A stretch of 61,271 nucleotides of DNA from Cytophagales bacterium UBA2561 (GTDB lineage: Bacteria > Bacteroidota > Bacteroidia > Cytophagales > Thermoflexibacteraceae). The first letter of the stretch is position 1. The number at the start of each line of letters is the position of its first letter. This document shows positions 8,370-16,356 of the stretch, in pieces. The position numbers and the translations under genes were made by a program. The notes beneath the pieces were generated by a model. The model was not told the DNA's origin and ran no database searches. It saw nothing but the letters and a program-made list of their open reading frames with translations. Location of the stretch: the NCBI GenBank assembly GCA_002340355.1, contig DDLX01000009.1, positions 1 through 61,271 of the forward strand, written 5' to 3'.

Positions 8370-8987
8370 ATGATGCAAAACAGGAACAAGAAAACTAAAA
8401 AAAATAACCTATTGGAAAATTTTGTTCAAAAACATCGAGAAGCCTTCGATGACCAAGAACCCAATTCGCAATTATGGTTAAGTATCAAACAAGATTTGAC
8501 TAATTCTACATCTACTCGAAAAATACGCACTGTACCTATTACAAGAGTTTGGCAAGTTGCAGCCGTTTTTTTGATTCTATTAGTAGTTTCATTGGTGTTA
8601 CAACGTCAGTTCTTAATACCTGAAATGCCATCTCAGAAAATAACAAAAGTTGATGTAACCGAAATTTATCGATTGAATCCTGAACTAGCTGAAACCGAAC
8701 AATTTTATATCCAACAAATTCAATTGAAACAACAAGAAATCCGTCAATATAATTTTACTGATACGGAATTTGAAACTGATCTTCAACAACTTGAGGAACT
8801 ATATGACCAACTTAAAACGGACTTAGTACAAAGCGGAAATAGTGAACAAGTATTGAGTGCCATGATTCAAAATTTACAATTACGCTCCGAAATCCTGAAT
8901 CGTCAAATCGAAATTTTGGAGCAACTACAACAGTTCAATAATGAAAATCACGATACAAAATCTTATGAGAAATACAATGCCATTTAA
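8370..8987 (+). CDS. Probable membrane anti-sigma factor
   Basis: 205 residues with one clear transmembrane helix at about residues 65-83 (VWQVAAVFLILLVVSLVL). The basic N-terminal part is cytoplasmic, with LLENFVQKHREAFDDQEPNS as a short helical region that may hold the sigma factor. The C-terminal part is periplasmic, Gln/Glu-rich and probably coiled coil. Its place 41 bases after the ECF sigma gene and its topology are what suggest an anti-sigma factor; no zinc-binding HxxxCxxC motif is present. The following gene overlaps its end. Confidence 0.72.
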   Translation: MMQNRNKKTKKNNLLENFVQKHREAFDDQEPNSQLWLSIKQDLTNSTSTRKIRTVPITRVWQVAAVFLILLVVSLVLQRQFLIPEMPSQKITKVDVTEIYRLNPELAETEQFYIQQIQLKQQEIRQYNFTDTEFETDLQQLEELYDQLKTDLVQSGNSEQVLSAMIQNLQLRSEILNRQIEILEQLQQFNNENHDTKSYEKYNAI

Positions 8988-10053
8988 AATTACGTTTCGT
9001 CCTCATTGGTGGATTATCTGCTTGTACTTTGGAGTACAAATAAGCACTTTCCATACTACTCAAGCGCAAGAAGAGATAGTGAAAACAATTTCTGAGACCT
9101 ATAAGGTTACAAAAAAACACCGCCTCGAAATCACTAATCGACATGGTAAAGTTGATATTCATACCAAATCGGCTCCCGCAGGTGAGATTTCGGTAAAAGT
9201 GGAAATCCGAGTTTCGGGACGAACCGAAGAACGGGCGCAGGAAATTTTGAATGAAATTCAGATTGAATACGGTCAAAACGATGATGAGATTTATTTTGAA
9301 ACAGAAGCCGAAAATATCGGTTTAAATCGAGGTAAAAATCGAATCGAAATTAATTATACGGTTTATATGCCTTCAGAGAACCAACTCGATATCGAAAATA
9401 AATATGGAAACGTTTTTATTGATGATTTTGAAGGGAATTTAGATGTTGAGATACGTTATGGGAAATTACGAGCCAATAAATTAACTAAAAAGGAAAAAGA
9501 TATTATCTTGGCGTATGGCGGATTAGATATCGAAGAATTAGAACAAGGAGATTTGGAAGTTTCTTATTCAGGTGGCGAAATTGGAAAAGCAGGAATAATT
9601 GACCTTGAAAATAAATACGGGTCTATAAAATTTGGAAGTGTAAAAGAGTTAGAAGTAGAAACAAAGTACGGTGGCTTAAAGATTGAAAATGAAGCTACTC
9701 GCATTATGGGAGAAATGGGCTATTCTAAATTTTCAGTAGGTAAATTATTGAAATCACTAGAGATGGATGTACGTTATGCAGGCGGTTTTGAAGTACAAGA
9801 AGTGGCACCCAATTTTGAAAATATCCGCTTAGAAGGAAGTTATACAACCTTTAATCTAGAATTTGCCAGTAATGCCAATTTTGATTTTCATATTACTACC
9901 CGTTATGGTGGATTTCGAAATTCTATTGAAGACCGTACTAAGCTACAACGTGATATTTCCGAGGGACAATCTTCTGAGTATGAGGGTAAAATAGGACAAG
10001 GTGGTGGGAGTGTCCGCATTAATACCCGCTATGGGAGCGTTCGATTTCAATAA
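8977..10053 (+). CDS. Exported DUF4097-like beta-repeat protein of the ECF sigma operon
   Basis: Starts are possible at 8941, 8965 or 8977; I prefer 8977 (MPFKITFRPHWW) because it gives a normal signal peptide ending at TTQAQ and only an 11-base overlap with the upstream gene. The mature part is built of short beta-strand repeats with recurring YG or YGG (ENKYGNVFIDDF, ILAYGGLDIEEL, ETKYGGLKIENE, TTRYGGFRNSI, NTRYGSVRF). This is the style of DUF4097/putative auto-transporter adhesin head domains. Such genes are often the last member of sigma/anti-sigma operons in Bacteroidota. It could act as an envelope sensor or structural protein. Exact role unknown. Confidence 0.8.
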   Translation: MPFKITFRPHWWIICLYFGVQISTFHTTQAQEEIVKTISETYKVTKKHRLEITNRHGKVDIHTKSAPAGEISVKVEIRVSGRTEERAQEILNEIQIEYGQNDDEIYFETEAENIGLNRGKNRIEINYTVYMPSENQLDIENKYGNVFIDDFEGNLDVEIRYGKLRANKLTKKEKDIILAYGGLDIEELEQGDLEVSYSGGEIGKAGIIDLENKYGSIKFGSVKELEVETKYGGLKIENEATRIMGEMGYSKFSVGKLLKSLEMDVRYAGGFEVQEVAPNFENIRLEGSYTTFNLEFASNANFDFHITTRYGGFRNSIEDRTKLQRDISEGQSSEYEGKIGQGGGSVRINTRYGSVRFQ

Positions 10054-10072
10054 AAATATTTATAAGGTTGTT

Positions 10073-10286
10073 GGAATAACATACTCTACCCTACTAAAAT
10101 TGATTTATAAAATATATTAGTATTGAAATTATTTAATAATCTTTGTTTATCGCGCTAAAAAGTCATTTTTCCATAGCGGTGGGTTTGCAAACCCACTACG
10201 GAAAAATTAAATTTGATTTAACCTAATTGATATTCAACTATTTACAAATCAATAAAATTTTGGTAGGGTATAGTGGGAATAACATA
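10073..10286. repeat. MITE-like foldback element with 11-bp flanking direct repeats
   Basis: GGAATAACATA occurs at 10073-10083 and again at 10276-10286, enclosing 192 bases. Inside, the ends are inverted repeats: TACCCTACTAAAA...TTGATTTATAAA from 10087 pairs with the complement of the run ending TTTTGGTAGGGTA at 10270. The centre is an 18-base perfect palindrome, GTGGGTTTGCAAACCCAC, at 10179-10196, extended by TTTTTCC/GGAAAAA. The whole piece can fold into one long hairpin. This is the layout of a non-autonomous inverted-repeat element with a target duplication. It carries no gene. It lies between convergent genes, so it might also serve as a transcription end. Confidence 0.6.
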
Positions 10287-10331
10287 ATACTAGCAACCTC
10301 TATTATTATGTTTTTTAGTTTCTAATAATAT

Positions 10332-11048
10332 TTAACTTGCCAGTTCAATATCCAAATACCAAAAACCGTACTCTTTAGGTGCATTTTTATCTTGGAGTTT
10401 TGGGGCAGGATAACTTTTATAAATAACTCCTTTTTTTGTGAAATTAACGGGGTTTGAAAATAAAGGACCATCGAAACAAAAAGTATGAAACTCACCATTT
10501 TCACCACAAGCATCTACGCCTTTGGGCAAATCTCTTAAAAACTGCTTATCAAGCATACGTCCACAAAATGACTTAGGAAATGAACTAGCTTGACAACAAA
10601 CGACAATTGCTTTAAATCCCAATGAAATAAACTCATTTAGTAGCTGACGGGTATCCTTTTTCCATAATGGGAAGCTTGCTTGAATACCCACTGTAGCAAG
10701 CTGATTTTCACGATATTTACGTAAGTCCTCTAAAAAAATATCGCCAAAAATAGTATGTTGATACCCCTCTGCATGAAGTTTCTTAATCTTAGTTTTCATT
10801 AACTCATTATAAGCTTCCATCGTAGGCGTTTCACTCACTTCTAAAATATCCAACGGAATACCGATTGCTTTCGCTTGAGCTTCTAACAAGTTCCGATGTA
10901 AACCATGCATTGAAACACGATTAAACTTTTTATTCACGGTCGTTAGTAACTTCTCAACCAAAAACTGATTATTTTGACGAATAAAGTACAGTGCCATAGT
11001 GGAATCTTTCCCACTACTCCAATTTAAGTAGGCTTTCGGTGGATTCAT
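10332..11048 (-). CDS. PP-loop ATP-binding protein, Dph6/diphthine-ammonia ligase-like (DUF71)
   Basis: 238 residues. The N-terminus has the adenine nucleotide alpha-hydrolase P-loop NWSSGKDSTMAL (SGGxDS-type, here SSGKDS) at about residues 9-20. Further family motifs are FGDIFLEDLRKYRE and a C-terminal DACGENGEFHTFCFDGPLF, the conserved GENGE(F/Y)H block of the MJ0570/Dph6 family. In eukaryotes and archaea this family amidates diphthine; bacteria lack diphthamide, so the bacterial substrate is unknown. It is a single leftward gene between the foldback element and a terminator. Confidence 0.88.
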   Translation of the reverse strand: MNPPKAYLNWSSGKDSTMALYFIRQNNQFLVEKLLTTVNKKFNRVSMHGLHRNLLEAQAKAIGIPLDILEVSETPTMEAYNELMKTKIKKLHAEGYQHTIFGDIFLEDLRKYRENQLATVGIQASFPLWKKDTRQLLNEFISLGFKAIVVCCQASSFPKSFCGRMLDKQFLRDLPKGVDACGENGEFHTFCFDGPLFSNPVNFTKKGVIYKSYPAPKLQDKNAPKEYGFWYLDIELAS

Positions 11049-11092
11049 GATAGATTAAGCGTAAAATGAATCTAAAGATACTTAGAAAACCG

Positions 11093-11126
11093 AAAAAAAC
11101 AAAAACCCCAGTCAAAGGATTGGGGT
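11093..11126 (-). terminator. Rho-independent terminator of the 11213-12139 gene
   Basis: ACCCCAGTC and GATTGGGGT form a stem around a four-base loop (11105-11126). On the minus strand the stem is followed by a T-rich run (complement of 11093-11105). It fits the end of the leftward gene that stops at 11213. Confidence 0.75.
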
Positions 11127-11212
11127 CTTTTATAACTCAAACAAAACAGTAAAAAAGAACTTTTTTGATTTTTTCAATAGTTTTTCAATAATTTTTTGAT
11201 GATATTTTTGTT

Positions 11213-12139
11213 CTAATCAAAGACTTCAAAGTTGCGCTCCGCAATTTTTGCATTCCGAAAACATAATTGTACTTGATATTTTCCTTCAGGCTTATTTCCA
11301 ATATCAAATGATTCAGAAAATTGCCAAGGAATTCCAGCAATAACCTGTTGCATGGTGTGTTTTTGGACAATTCCATTTTCATTTACCCATCTCCATTCTA
11401 ATGTTCCTGAGTGTGCAAACAATGTCTCATCAATTTGGAAATAAACTTTTTCTGTTGCTGATTTTAAATATGTTAGTTTTTCGATTGAAATATTTTCATC
11501 CTGTAAAATAGTAGTCAGATTACCATACTCCACCCGAAAATTTTGGGTCTCAATTAATTGATCATCCACATAAATCTGGAGCGAATAATCACCAAGCATA
11601 TTGGCAAATGAAAGTGGACAAGAAACGACTAAAGTTTGTAATTTCTGACTTCGAATCAAATTTTGATGATCCATAGCAACTAACCGTTGATGCGGATCAC
11701 GAATTTCCCAGCGCACTTGGTGAGGATATACTATTGCATCAAAATTGATAACGGCATAGATATTTGGATGTCGAATTAATTGAAAGATAGTTGTTTGATC
11801 AAGTGGTGTATTCTCTTCTGTAATTTCCGTAGTCAAAGTCGTATGTATATTTCCTGCAAATTTACGTGGATAATATATATATAATAAACTAATAATCAAG
11901 CAAGTAAAGAAAGCCACTATAAAAAAAAATTGTTTTTTGTATCGTTTTTTTTTTTCTTTTTGCACTTGTAAATGGCGTTGCGCTTCGAACAAATCCTCAG
12001 TTGTAATACCATATTCTTTGACCGTTTGAGCAAGCTCTTTGATGGAAAGAGCATTCTGTTCACGTTGTTGTGCCAAATGATACGCAACTTCGAGGAGTGG
12101 TTGAAGTTCGGAAGCAGGAATTTCAAAATGTTTAGCCAT
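11213..12139 (-). CDS. Single-span membrane protein of unknown function
   Basis: 308 residues. The cytoplasmic N-terminal 65 residues are helical (EIPASELQPLLEVAYHLAQQ, then a small DNA-binding-like or SHOCT-like helical pair) and end in a Lys/Arg-rich stop-transfer segment. One transmembrane helix follows at about 69-90 (FFFIVAFFTCLIISLLYIYY). The outside part is beta-rich, with an immunoglobulin-like pattern (GDYSLQIYVDDQLIETQNF, GKYQVQLCFRNAKIAERNF). I do not recognise the family. It lies downstream of the methyltransferase gene but 177 bases away. It is not a restriction enzyme by any visible motif. Confidence 0.75.
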   Translation of the reverse strand: MAKHFEIPASELQPLLEVAYHLAQQREQNALSIKELAQTVKEYGITTEDLFEAQRHLQVQKEKKKRYKKQFFFIVAFFTCLIISLLYIYYPRKFAGNIHTTLTTEITEENTPLDQTTIFQLIRHPNIYAVINFDAIVYPHQVRWEIRDPHQRLVAMDHQNLIRSQKLQTLVVSCPLSFANMLGDYSLQIYVDDQLIETQNFRVEYGNLTTILQDENISIEKLTYLKSATEKVYFQIDETLFAHSGTLEWRWVNENGIVQKHTMQQVIAGIPWQFSESFDIGNKPEGKYQVQLCFRNAKIAERNFEVFD

Positions 12140-12316
12140 TGGTACTTTAGTTAGATAAAATTGAATTGCCCTTAAAAAAAGTTGTTTGTTTGAGTGGCTT
12201 TCTGGTAGTTAAACGGTTATAAAGGAAAGGCAAGTTCCAATGAAGAATCAAGAAACGGCAAACAGGGCAAGCTTTTCGGTAAAGGGAGCAGATTTTTCGG
12301 CTAACTTCAAAAGTTT

Positions 12317-13912
12317 TTATTTCTTTTTCTCAGGATATTTATATTCTTTTTTTAGAATTTCATCTATCTCATTTATCAATTCTATCCTCTCATTTCCTTC
12401 AATGACTGATTTTCGATAATCTTTGTAAATTGAAATAATTTTTTCAGTTGTAATTTGGTCTAATTTTGATAAATCAAGCATTGAAGCCTTATTCAAATCA
12501 TTGGGTTCAAATTTTTTTAATCCATCTCCGTATTCTCTTCGATTATCATTAAATATCTGTTGAGCAACATCGGTAAGTAAATAGGCAAAAAGCAAATCAA
12601 TATCTAATTTTTTAAATAAATTTTCAATAGGATAAATACAATGATAAGTAGTTAAGTTTCTGATTTCCGCTTCATTTCGTATAAATTTCAATCCTGTTCG
12701 ATTAAAAACACCCACCCAAATAGGGGGCGGAATTCTGTTTTCAAGTTTATACCAAGGTTTCCGTTTTGAGGTCAGGAATCTTTTATTAATTCCTTGTTGT
12801 TCACCGATTTTTATGTATTTTAAAACACTTTCACTTTTGTTTTGCTTATCTGCATCCAATAAAAAAATATTGGTATTATTGGTTTTTAATTCCTCAAAAT
12901 CCTCAATGGTAAAAAAAGGCTTTTCAATATCTTTTGATTTGATAATACATGGAAGAAGAAAATCCTTACTGATACTGAATTTTTCTGCTTTCTCAATATT
13001 GAATGAAAAATAGTCATTTGCTCCTGTTGCAATTCCTCTAACCACTTTCGCTACTTCACTAAATTTTGTCAAGTTTTTATACTGTGAACTTTCTTGGTTT
13101 TGATAGTATTTTCGCCACTTAATGTTGGGGTCTATCTCATTTTTAGACAGCAAAATATCCCCTCTACTTTTGGGATAATTTTCAATCAGTTTGGAAAGGC
13201 TATCTAATTGATGTGTATTTTCAAGTTTTGAAATCTGAATTTTGTCCTTGTTTTGGTCATTGGCAAGCAAAAGAATGGCACTTGTTGTCAAGGCATCTTC
13301 AAATATGTTTTCTTTAAAATCAAAAATGATGATATGACGTAACAAATTAGATTTTAGCAAATAATCTTTGACCGAAGTTCCATAATCAGCATTTAAAAAT
13401 TCAGAGGGAACAATATAGGCAATCCTACCATTTGGATTAAGTTGATAAATTGACTTTAATAAAAATAGGGTGTAAATGTTTGTAAATCCACTTAGATTAA
13501 TTTTTAATCGTTGTTTTATTTCTCGTCGTAACGCATTTTTGTTTTCGTAGTCATGAAATTTAAAATAGGGTGGATTACAAATGATTCCATCATATTTATT
13601 ATTCCAATCATTAAATAAATAATCTTCTAAAAAAAGTTGTATGTTTTGATTTGGCTTAAAATTTTGTTGGGCTGTTTTAAAAATCACAGAATCAACATCA
13701 AACCCTCTGATTATCAAATTTTTATTTTCTGATATTAAAAAACGAGAAAAGACTCCTAAACCGAAAGCAGGTTCTAAAACCATTTCCATTTTATCATTTC
13801 CTGCCAGCCATTTGGTCATGATTTTTGCAATGGATTCAGGTGTAAAAAACTGAGCAAATTTTTTACGATGTACCAAACTTGTTTGTTTCTTGTATGTTGC
13901 TTCTAAAATCAT
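12317..13912 (-). CDS. N6-adenine DNA methyltransferase, M.TaqI/Eco57I type, without visible endonuclease
   Basis: 531 residues with gamma-class order: motif X KFAQFFTPESIA (residues 18-29), SAM-binding motif I VLEPAFGLGVFS (45-56), and catalytic motif IV ICNPPYFKF (111-119). A TaqI-like target-recognition domain follows, with WYKLENRIPPPIWVGVFNRT around residues 390-410. It transfers methyl from SAM to N6 of adenine in a specific site. The ATG directly follows the stop of the upstream SpoIIE gene (TAG-ATG, no gap), so translation is probably coupled. No endonuclease gene is near; the 308-residue neighbour downstream is a membrane protein. It is either an orphan regulatory methylase, the survivor of a broken restriction-modification system, or a type IIG-like enzyme lacking a nuclease part. 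Confidence 0.9.
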   Translation of the reverse strand: MILEATYKKQTSLVHRKKFAQFFTPESIAKIMTKWLAGNDKMEMVLEPAFGLGVFSRFLISENKNLIIRGFDVDSVIFKTAQQNFKPNQNIQLFLEDYLFNDWNNKYDGIICNPPYFKFHDYENKNALRREIKQRLKINLSGFTNIYTLFLLKSIYQLNPNGRIAYIVPSEFLNADYGTSVKDYLLKSNLLRHIIIFDFKENIFEDALTTSAILLLANDQNKDKIQISKLENTHQLDSLSKLIENYPKSRGDILLSKNEIDPNIKWRKYYQNQESSQYKNLTKFSEVAKVVRGIATGANDYFSFNIEKAEKFSISKDFLLPCIIKSKDIEKPFFTIEDFEELKTNNTNIFLLDADKQNKSESVLKYIKIGEQQGINKRFLTSKRKPWYKLENRIPPPIWVGVFNRTGLKFIRNEAEIRNLTTYHCIYPIENLFKKLDIDLLFAYLLTDVAQQIFNDNRREYGDGLKKFEPNDLNKASMLDLSKLDQITTEKIISIYKDYRKSVIEGNERIELINEIDEILKKEYKYPEKKK

Positions 13913-15979
13913 CTAAAGTTTAACACCTAAAATAGTAATATCATCTCGTTGCTCTTGATTTTCGATATGTGCTTTGAGTAGGCTTTCTAAGAAATGTTTT
14001 TGTTCATTTAGCGGTAAATAGGAATTCATTGCTAAAACACGCTTGAGTCTTGGAGAGCCAAATTTATCACGGCGCGGATTATTTTGATCGGCATATCCAT
14101 CACTTGCCAAAATCAAAATATCTCCTTTAGGAAGTTGTAGTTCAGTATTTAAAAATGGTTTTTGTTTCCGCATTTTGCCACCAATTGACACCCGATTTCC
14201 TCTAACTTCTGTCAATTTTCGTTTATCTGGATGAATGTGATAAAGAGGCTGTTTGGCTCCACAAAACAGAATTTTACTTTCTGATTCTGAGAGCTTTTCA
14301 AGTCGACATAAACTAACATCCATACCATCCGTATTATCACTACTTTCACCTTGTTTAAGGGCTTTTTGGATAGAATAATGAAGTTGTTCTAAAATTTTTG
14401 CGGGATTATTGGTTTTAAGGACAATTTCATTCAAACTTGAATACCCAATCAAAGACATAAATGAACCAGGTATGCCATGTCCTGTACAATCAATTACGGC
14501 AAAAAAGAGGTGTTTTCCAACTTGTTCGACCCAATAAAAATCACCTGAAACGATATCACGAGGCTTATGGATTATAAAAAAATCCCGAAACAACTCGGAT
14601 AATTGAGTATGAGTAGGCAGAATAGCTTGTTGAATAGTCTGGGCATATCGAATACTATCAGTAATTTTTGTATTTTGAAGGTGCAATAAATTTTGTTTTT
14701 CTTTGAGTTCCCTACGCTGATTTTCAAGCTCTTCGTTTTTCTTTGATACTTCTTCTTTTTGACGTGAAATTTCACGATTTCGGTCAGTCAAAATCGTATT
14801 AGTTGTACGGTCTTGTTTGCGTTTTCGATACAATAAAATCGCTACGAAAAGAAACAATAAAGTGATAACTAGGGCTGCTATTGTAACTGTGTTTTGTCGC
14901 TCAATAGTACGCTTATCAAGCTCTCGTGCTGCCTTTAATAAGGCATTTTCTTGTTCTTGTTGCTCTGAGTCATAACGGGCTTTCATTTCTGCAATTTGTC
15001 CCGACTTTTGCTTAGTAAAAACCTCTTCTTTGAGTTCGGTGTGATGTTTATAATAACGTAGTGCTAAACGTAAATTATTTTGTGATTCATAATAAGCTGA
15101 TAATTGTTTATAAGCGGCAATTTCGAGACTTTTTGCACCAATGCTTTTAGATATATTTAATCCTCTTAACAAATAATTAACAGCTTCTTCATTTCTTTCT
15201 TGAAGTAAAAATAATTCCCCTGCGGCGATATAAGATTCTGCAATTCCTTTTTTTTCACCAATAGACTTATTAATTTGAGCTGCCTTGAGACATTGCCCAA
15301 GAGCTTCTTCATATTTTTCTTGTTGCTTCAATATTTTTCCAATACCATTGAGAACCACAGCTTTTTGACGCTGTTCATTGATTTTTTCATAAATCTGCAG
15401 GGCATGCTGATAATCCTTTAAGGCTTGTTGAGGACTTTCTTCGGATTCAACTTGAGCAATATGGTATAAACAAATGGCTTCACCTTTGAGATGATTGAGT
15501 TCCTCAAAAATTTTGAAGCTCTTTTGAAATTGATGAAGGGCATTTGTAGAACTTCCTTGTCGCTGATAAATTAACCCAATATTTTGTTTGGTATAGGCAA
15601 TACCTTCTCGATTATCAAATTTTTTGAACAATTTCAAGGCATTCAATAAATATTCGAGGGCTTTATCATAGTCACTTTGAATATATTTCAAAAAACCAAA
15701 GATGCGTAAGGTTTCAGCCAAATCTTCACGTAGATTTAACGAACTTGCTATTCCATAAGCTTGTACGGCATACAGACGAGCGCGCTTAGGGTCAATTCCC
15801 GAGTACTCGAACGCCAATTGGTTCAGTAATGGAACTTTTTGTTTATCATTAGTCTCAGCACGAATCAAATCTTGTAAGCTATCAATATGATTCAGAACGT
15901 CTTCTTGCGCCCGAAGTGGCAAACATAAAGCGAAAAAGATAATCCAAATGCCAAAACGATGTAGCAATTGTATGGGCAT
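13913..15979 (-). CDS. TPR-containing SpoIIE/PP2C-type serine phosphatase
   Basis: I start at 15979, where MPIQLLHRFGIWIIFFALCL begins a proper signal peptide ending LRAQ; an ATG at 16033 would add 18 non-signal residues. About 688 residues. Some eight TPR repeats (YSGIDPKRARLYAVQAYGIA, YDKALEYLLNALKLFKKF and so on) occupy residues 30-340, then a transmembrane helix (TIAALVITLLFLFVAILLY), a coiled coil, and a SpoIIE phosphatase (HKPRDIVSGDFYWVE, IDCTGHGIPGSFMSLIG, DGMDVSLC, LILASDGYADQNN). It is a paralogue of the protein at 1-1858 with the same layout. Its stop codon abuts the ATG of the DNA methyltransferase. Confidence 0.93.
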   Translation of the reverse strand: MPIQLLHRFGIWIIFFALCLPLRAQEDVLNHIDSLQDLIRAETNDKQKVPLLNQLAFEYSGIDPKRARLYAVQAYGIASSLNLREDLAETLRIFGFLKYIQSDYDKALEYLLNALKLFKKFDNREGIAYTKQNIGLIYQRQGSSTNALHQFQKSFKIFEELNHLKGEAICLYHIAQVESEESPQQALKDYQHALQIYEKINEQRQKAVVLNGIGKILKQQEKYEEALGQCLKAAQINKSIGEKKGIAESYIAAGELFLLQERNEEAVNYLLRGLNISKSIGAKSLEIAAYKQLSAYYESQNNLRLALRYYKHHTELKEEVFTKQKSGQIAEMKARYDSEQQEQENALLKAARELDKRTIERQNTVTIAALVITLLFLFVAILLYRKRKQDRTTNTILTDRNREISRQKEEVSKKNEELENQRRELKEKQNLLHLQNTKITDSIRYAQTIQQAILPTHTQLSELFRDFFIIHKPRDIVSGDFYWVEQVGKHLFFAVIDCTGHGIPGSFMSLIGYSSLNEIVLKTNNPAKILEQLHYSIQKALKQGESSDNTDGMDVSLCRLEKLSESESKILFCGAKQPLYHIHPDKRKLTEVRGNRVSIGGKMRKQKPFLNTELQLPKGDILILASDGYADQNNPRRDKFGSPRLKRVLAMNSYLPLNEQKHFLESLLKAHIENQEQRDDITILGVKL

Positions 15980-16356
15980 AAAGTTTTTTAAGAATTCTCT
16001 GGTTTTTCCTGTACAAAAAATTGACCAAAGCACCGTTACATATTTCGTAAAATACTGACTTAGGTAATTTTTGCACGAAAGATAGTAGAAATAGGGGCAT
16101 TTATCTCGTTTTATCTCATGAAATTACCTAGAATTTGATTTTCTAAACTCAAAAGTACAAGTTTTACTCCAATTTTTTTAAGCAATATCCGTATTCCGAA
16201 AAATGGTTAAAACTCATGACTTAATTGATATTTGGTCATTTTTTCAAGTACTTTTGCAAGGTTTTATTTTTTAACAGGAAAAATTTTCTCCTTAATTTAG
16301 TATCAAATTTGTGTAAAATACAGAATTTTTCAGGAAAAACTCACGTTAAAAGGTTT
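15980..16356. other. Divergent intergenic region and leader of the porW-like operon
   Basis: No gene is supported here. An open stretch begins at an ATG at 16225 in frame with the downstream lipoprotein, but it precedes the likely transcription start and encodes no signal peptide. The left part should carry the promoter of the leftward phosphatase; TATCTTTC on the minus strand near 16080 is a near match only. Confidence 0.4.
16225..16256 (+). promoter_or_regulatory. Probable promoter of the porW-like/PBP1A operon
   Basis: TTG at 16225-16227, a 21-base spacer and TACTTTTG at 16249-16256 match the Bacteroidota consensus exactly. Transcription would begin near 16263, which rules out the ATG at 16225 as start and supports the one at 16357. 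Confidence 0.6.

Noticed and set aside
11213..13912. Methyltransferase plus downstream gene as a restriction-modification system
   Set aside because: The downstream protein has a membrane helix and beta-rich outside part, no nuclease motif, and is 177 bases away.
15980..16033. Start of the SpoIIE phosphatase at 16033
   Set aside because: The first 18 residues are not part of the signal peptide; the internal Met at 15979 gives a normal one.
16225..16356. N-terminal extension of the PorW-like gene starting at the ATG at 16225
   Set aside because: A consensus promoter overlaps the ATG and would start transcription near 16263; the extension hides a proper lipoprotein signal that begins at 16357.
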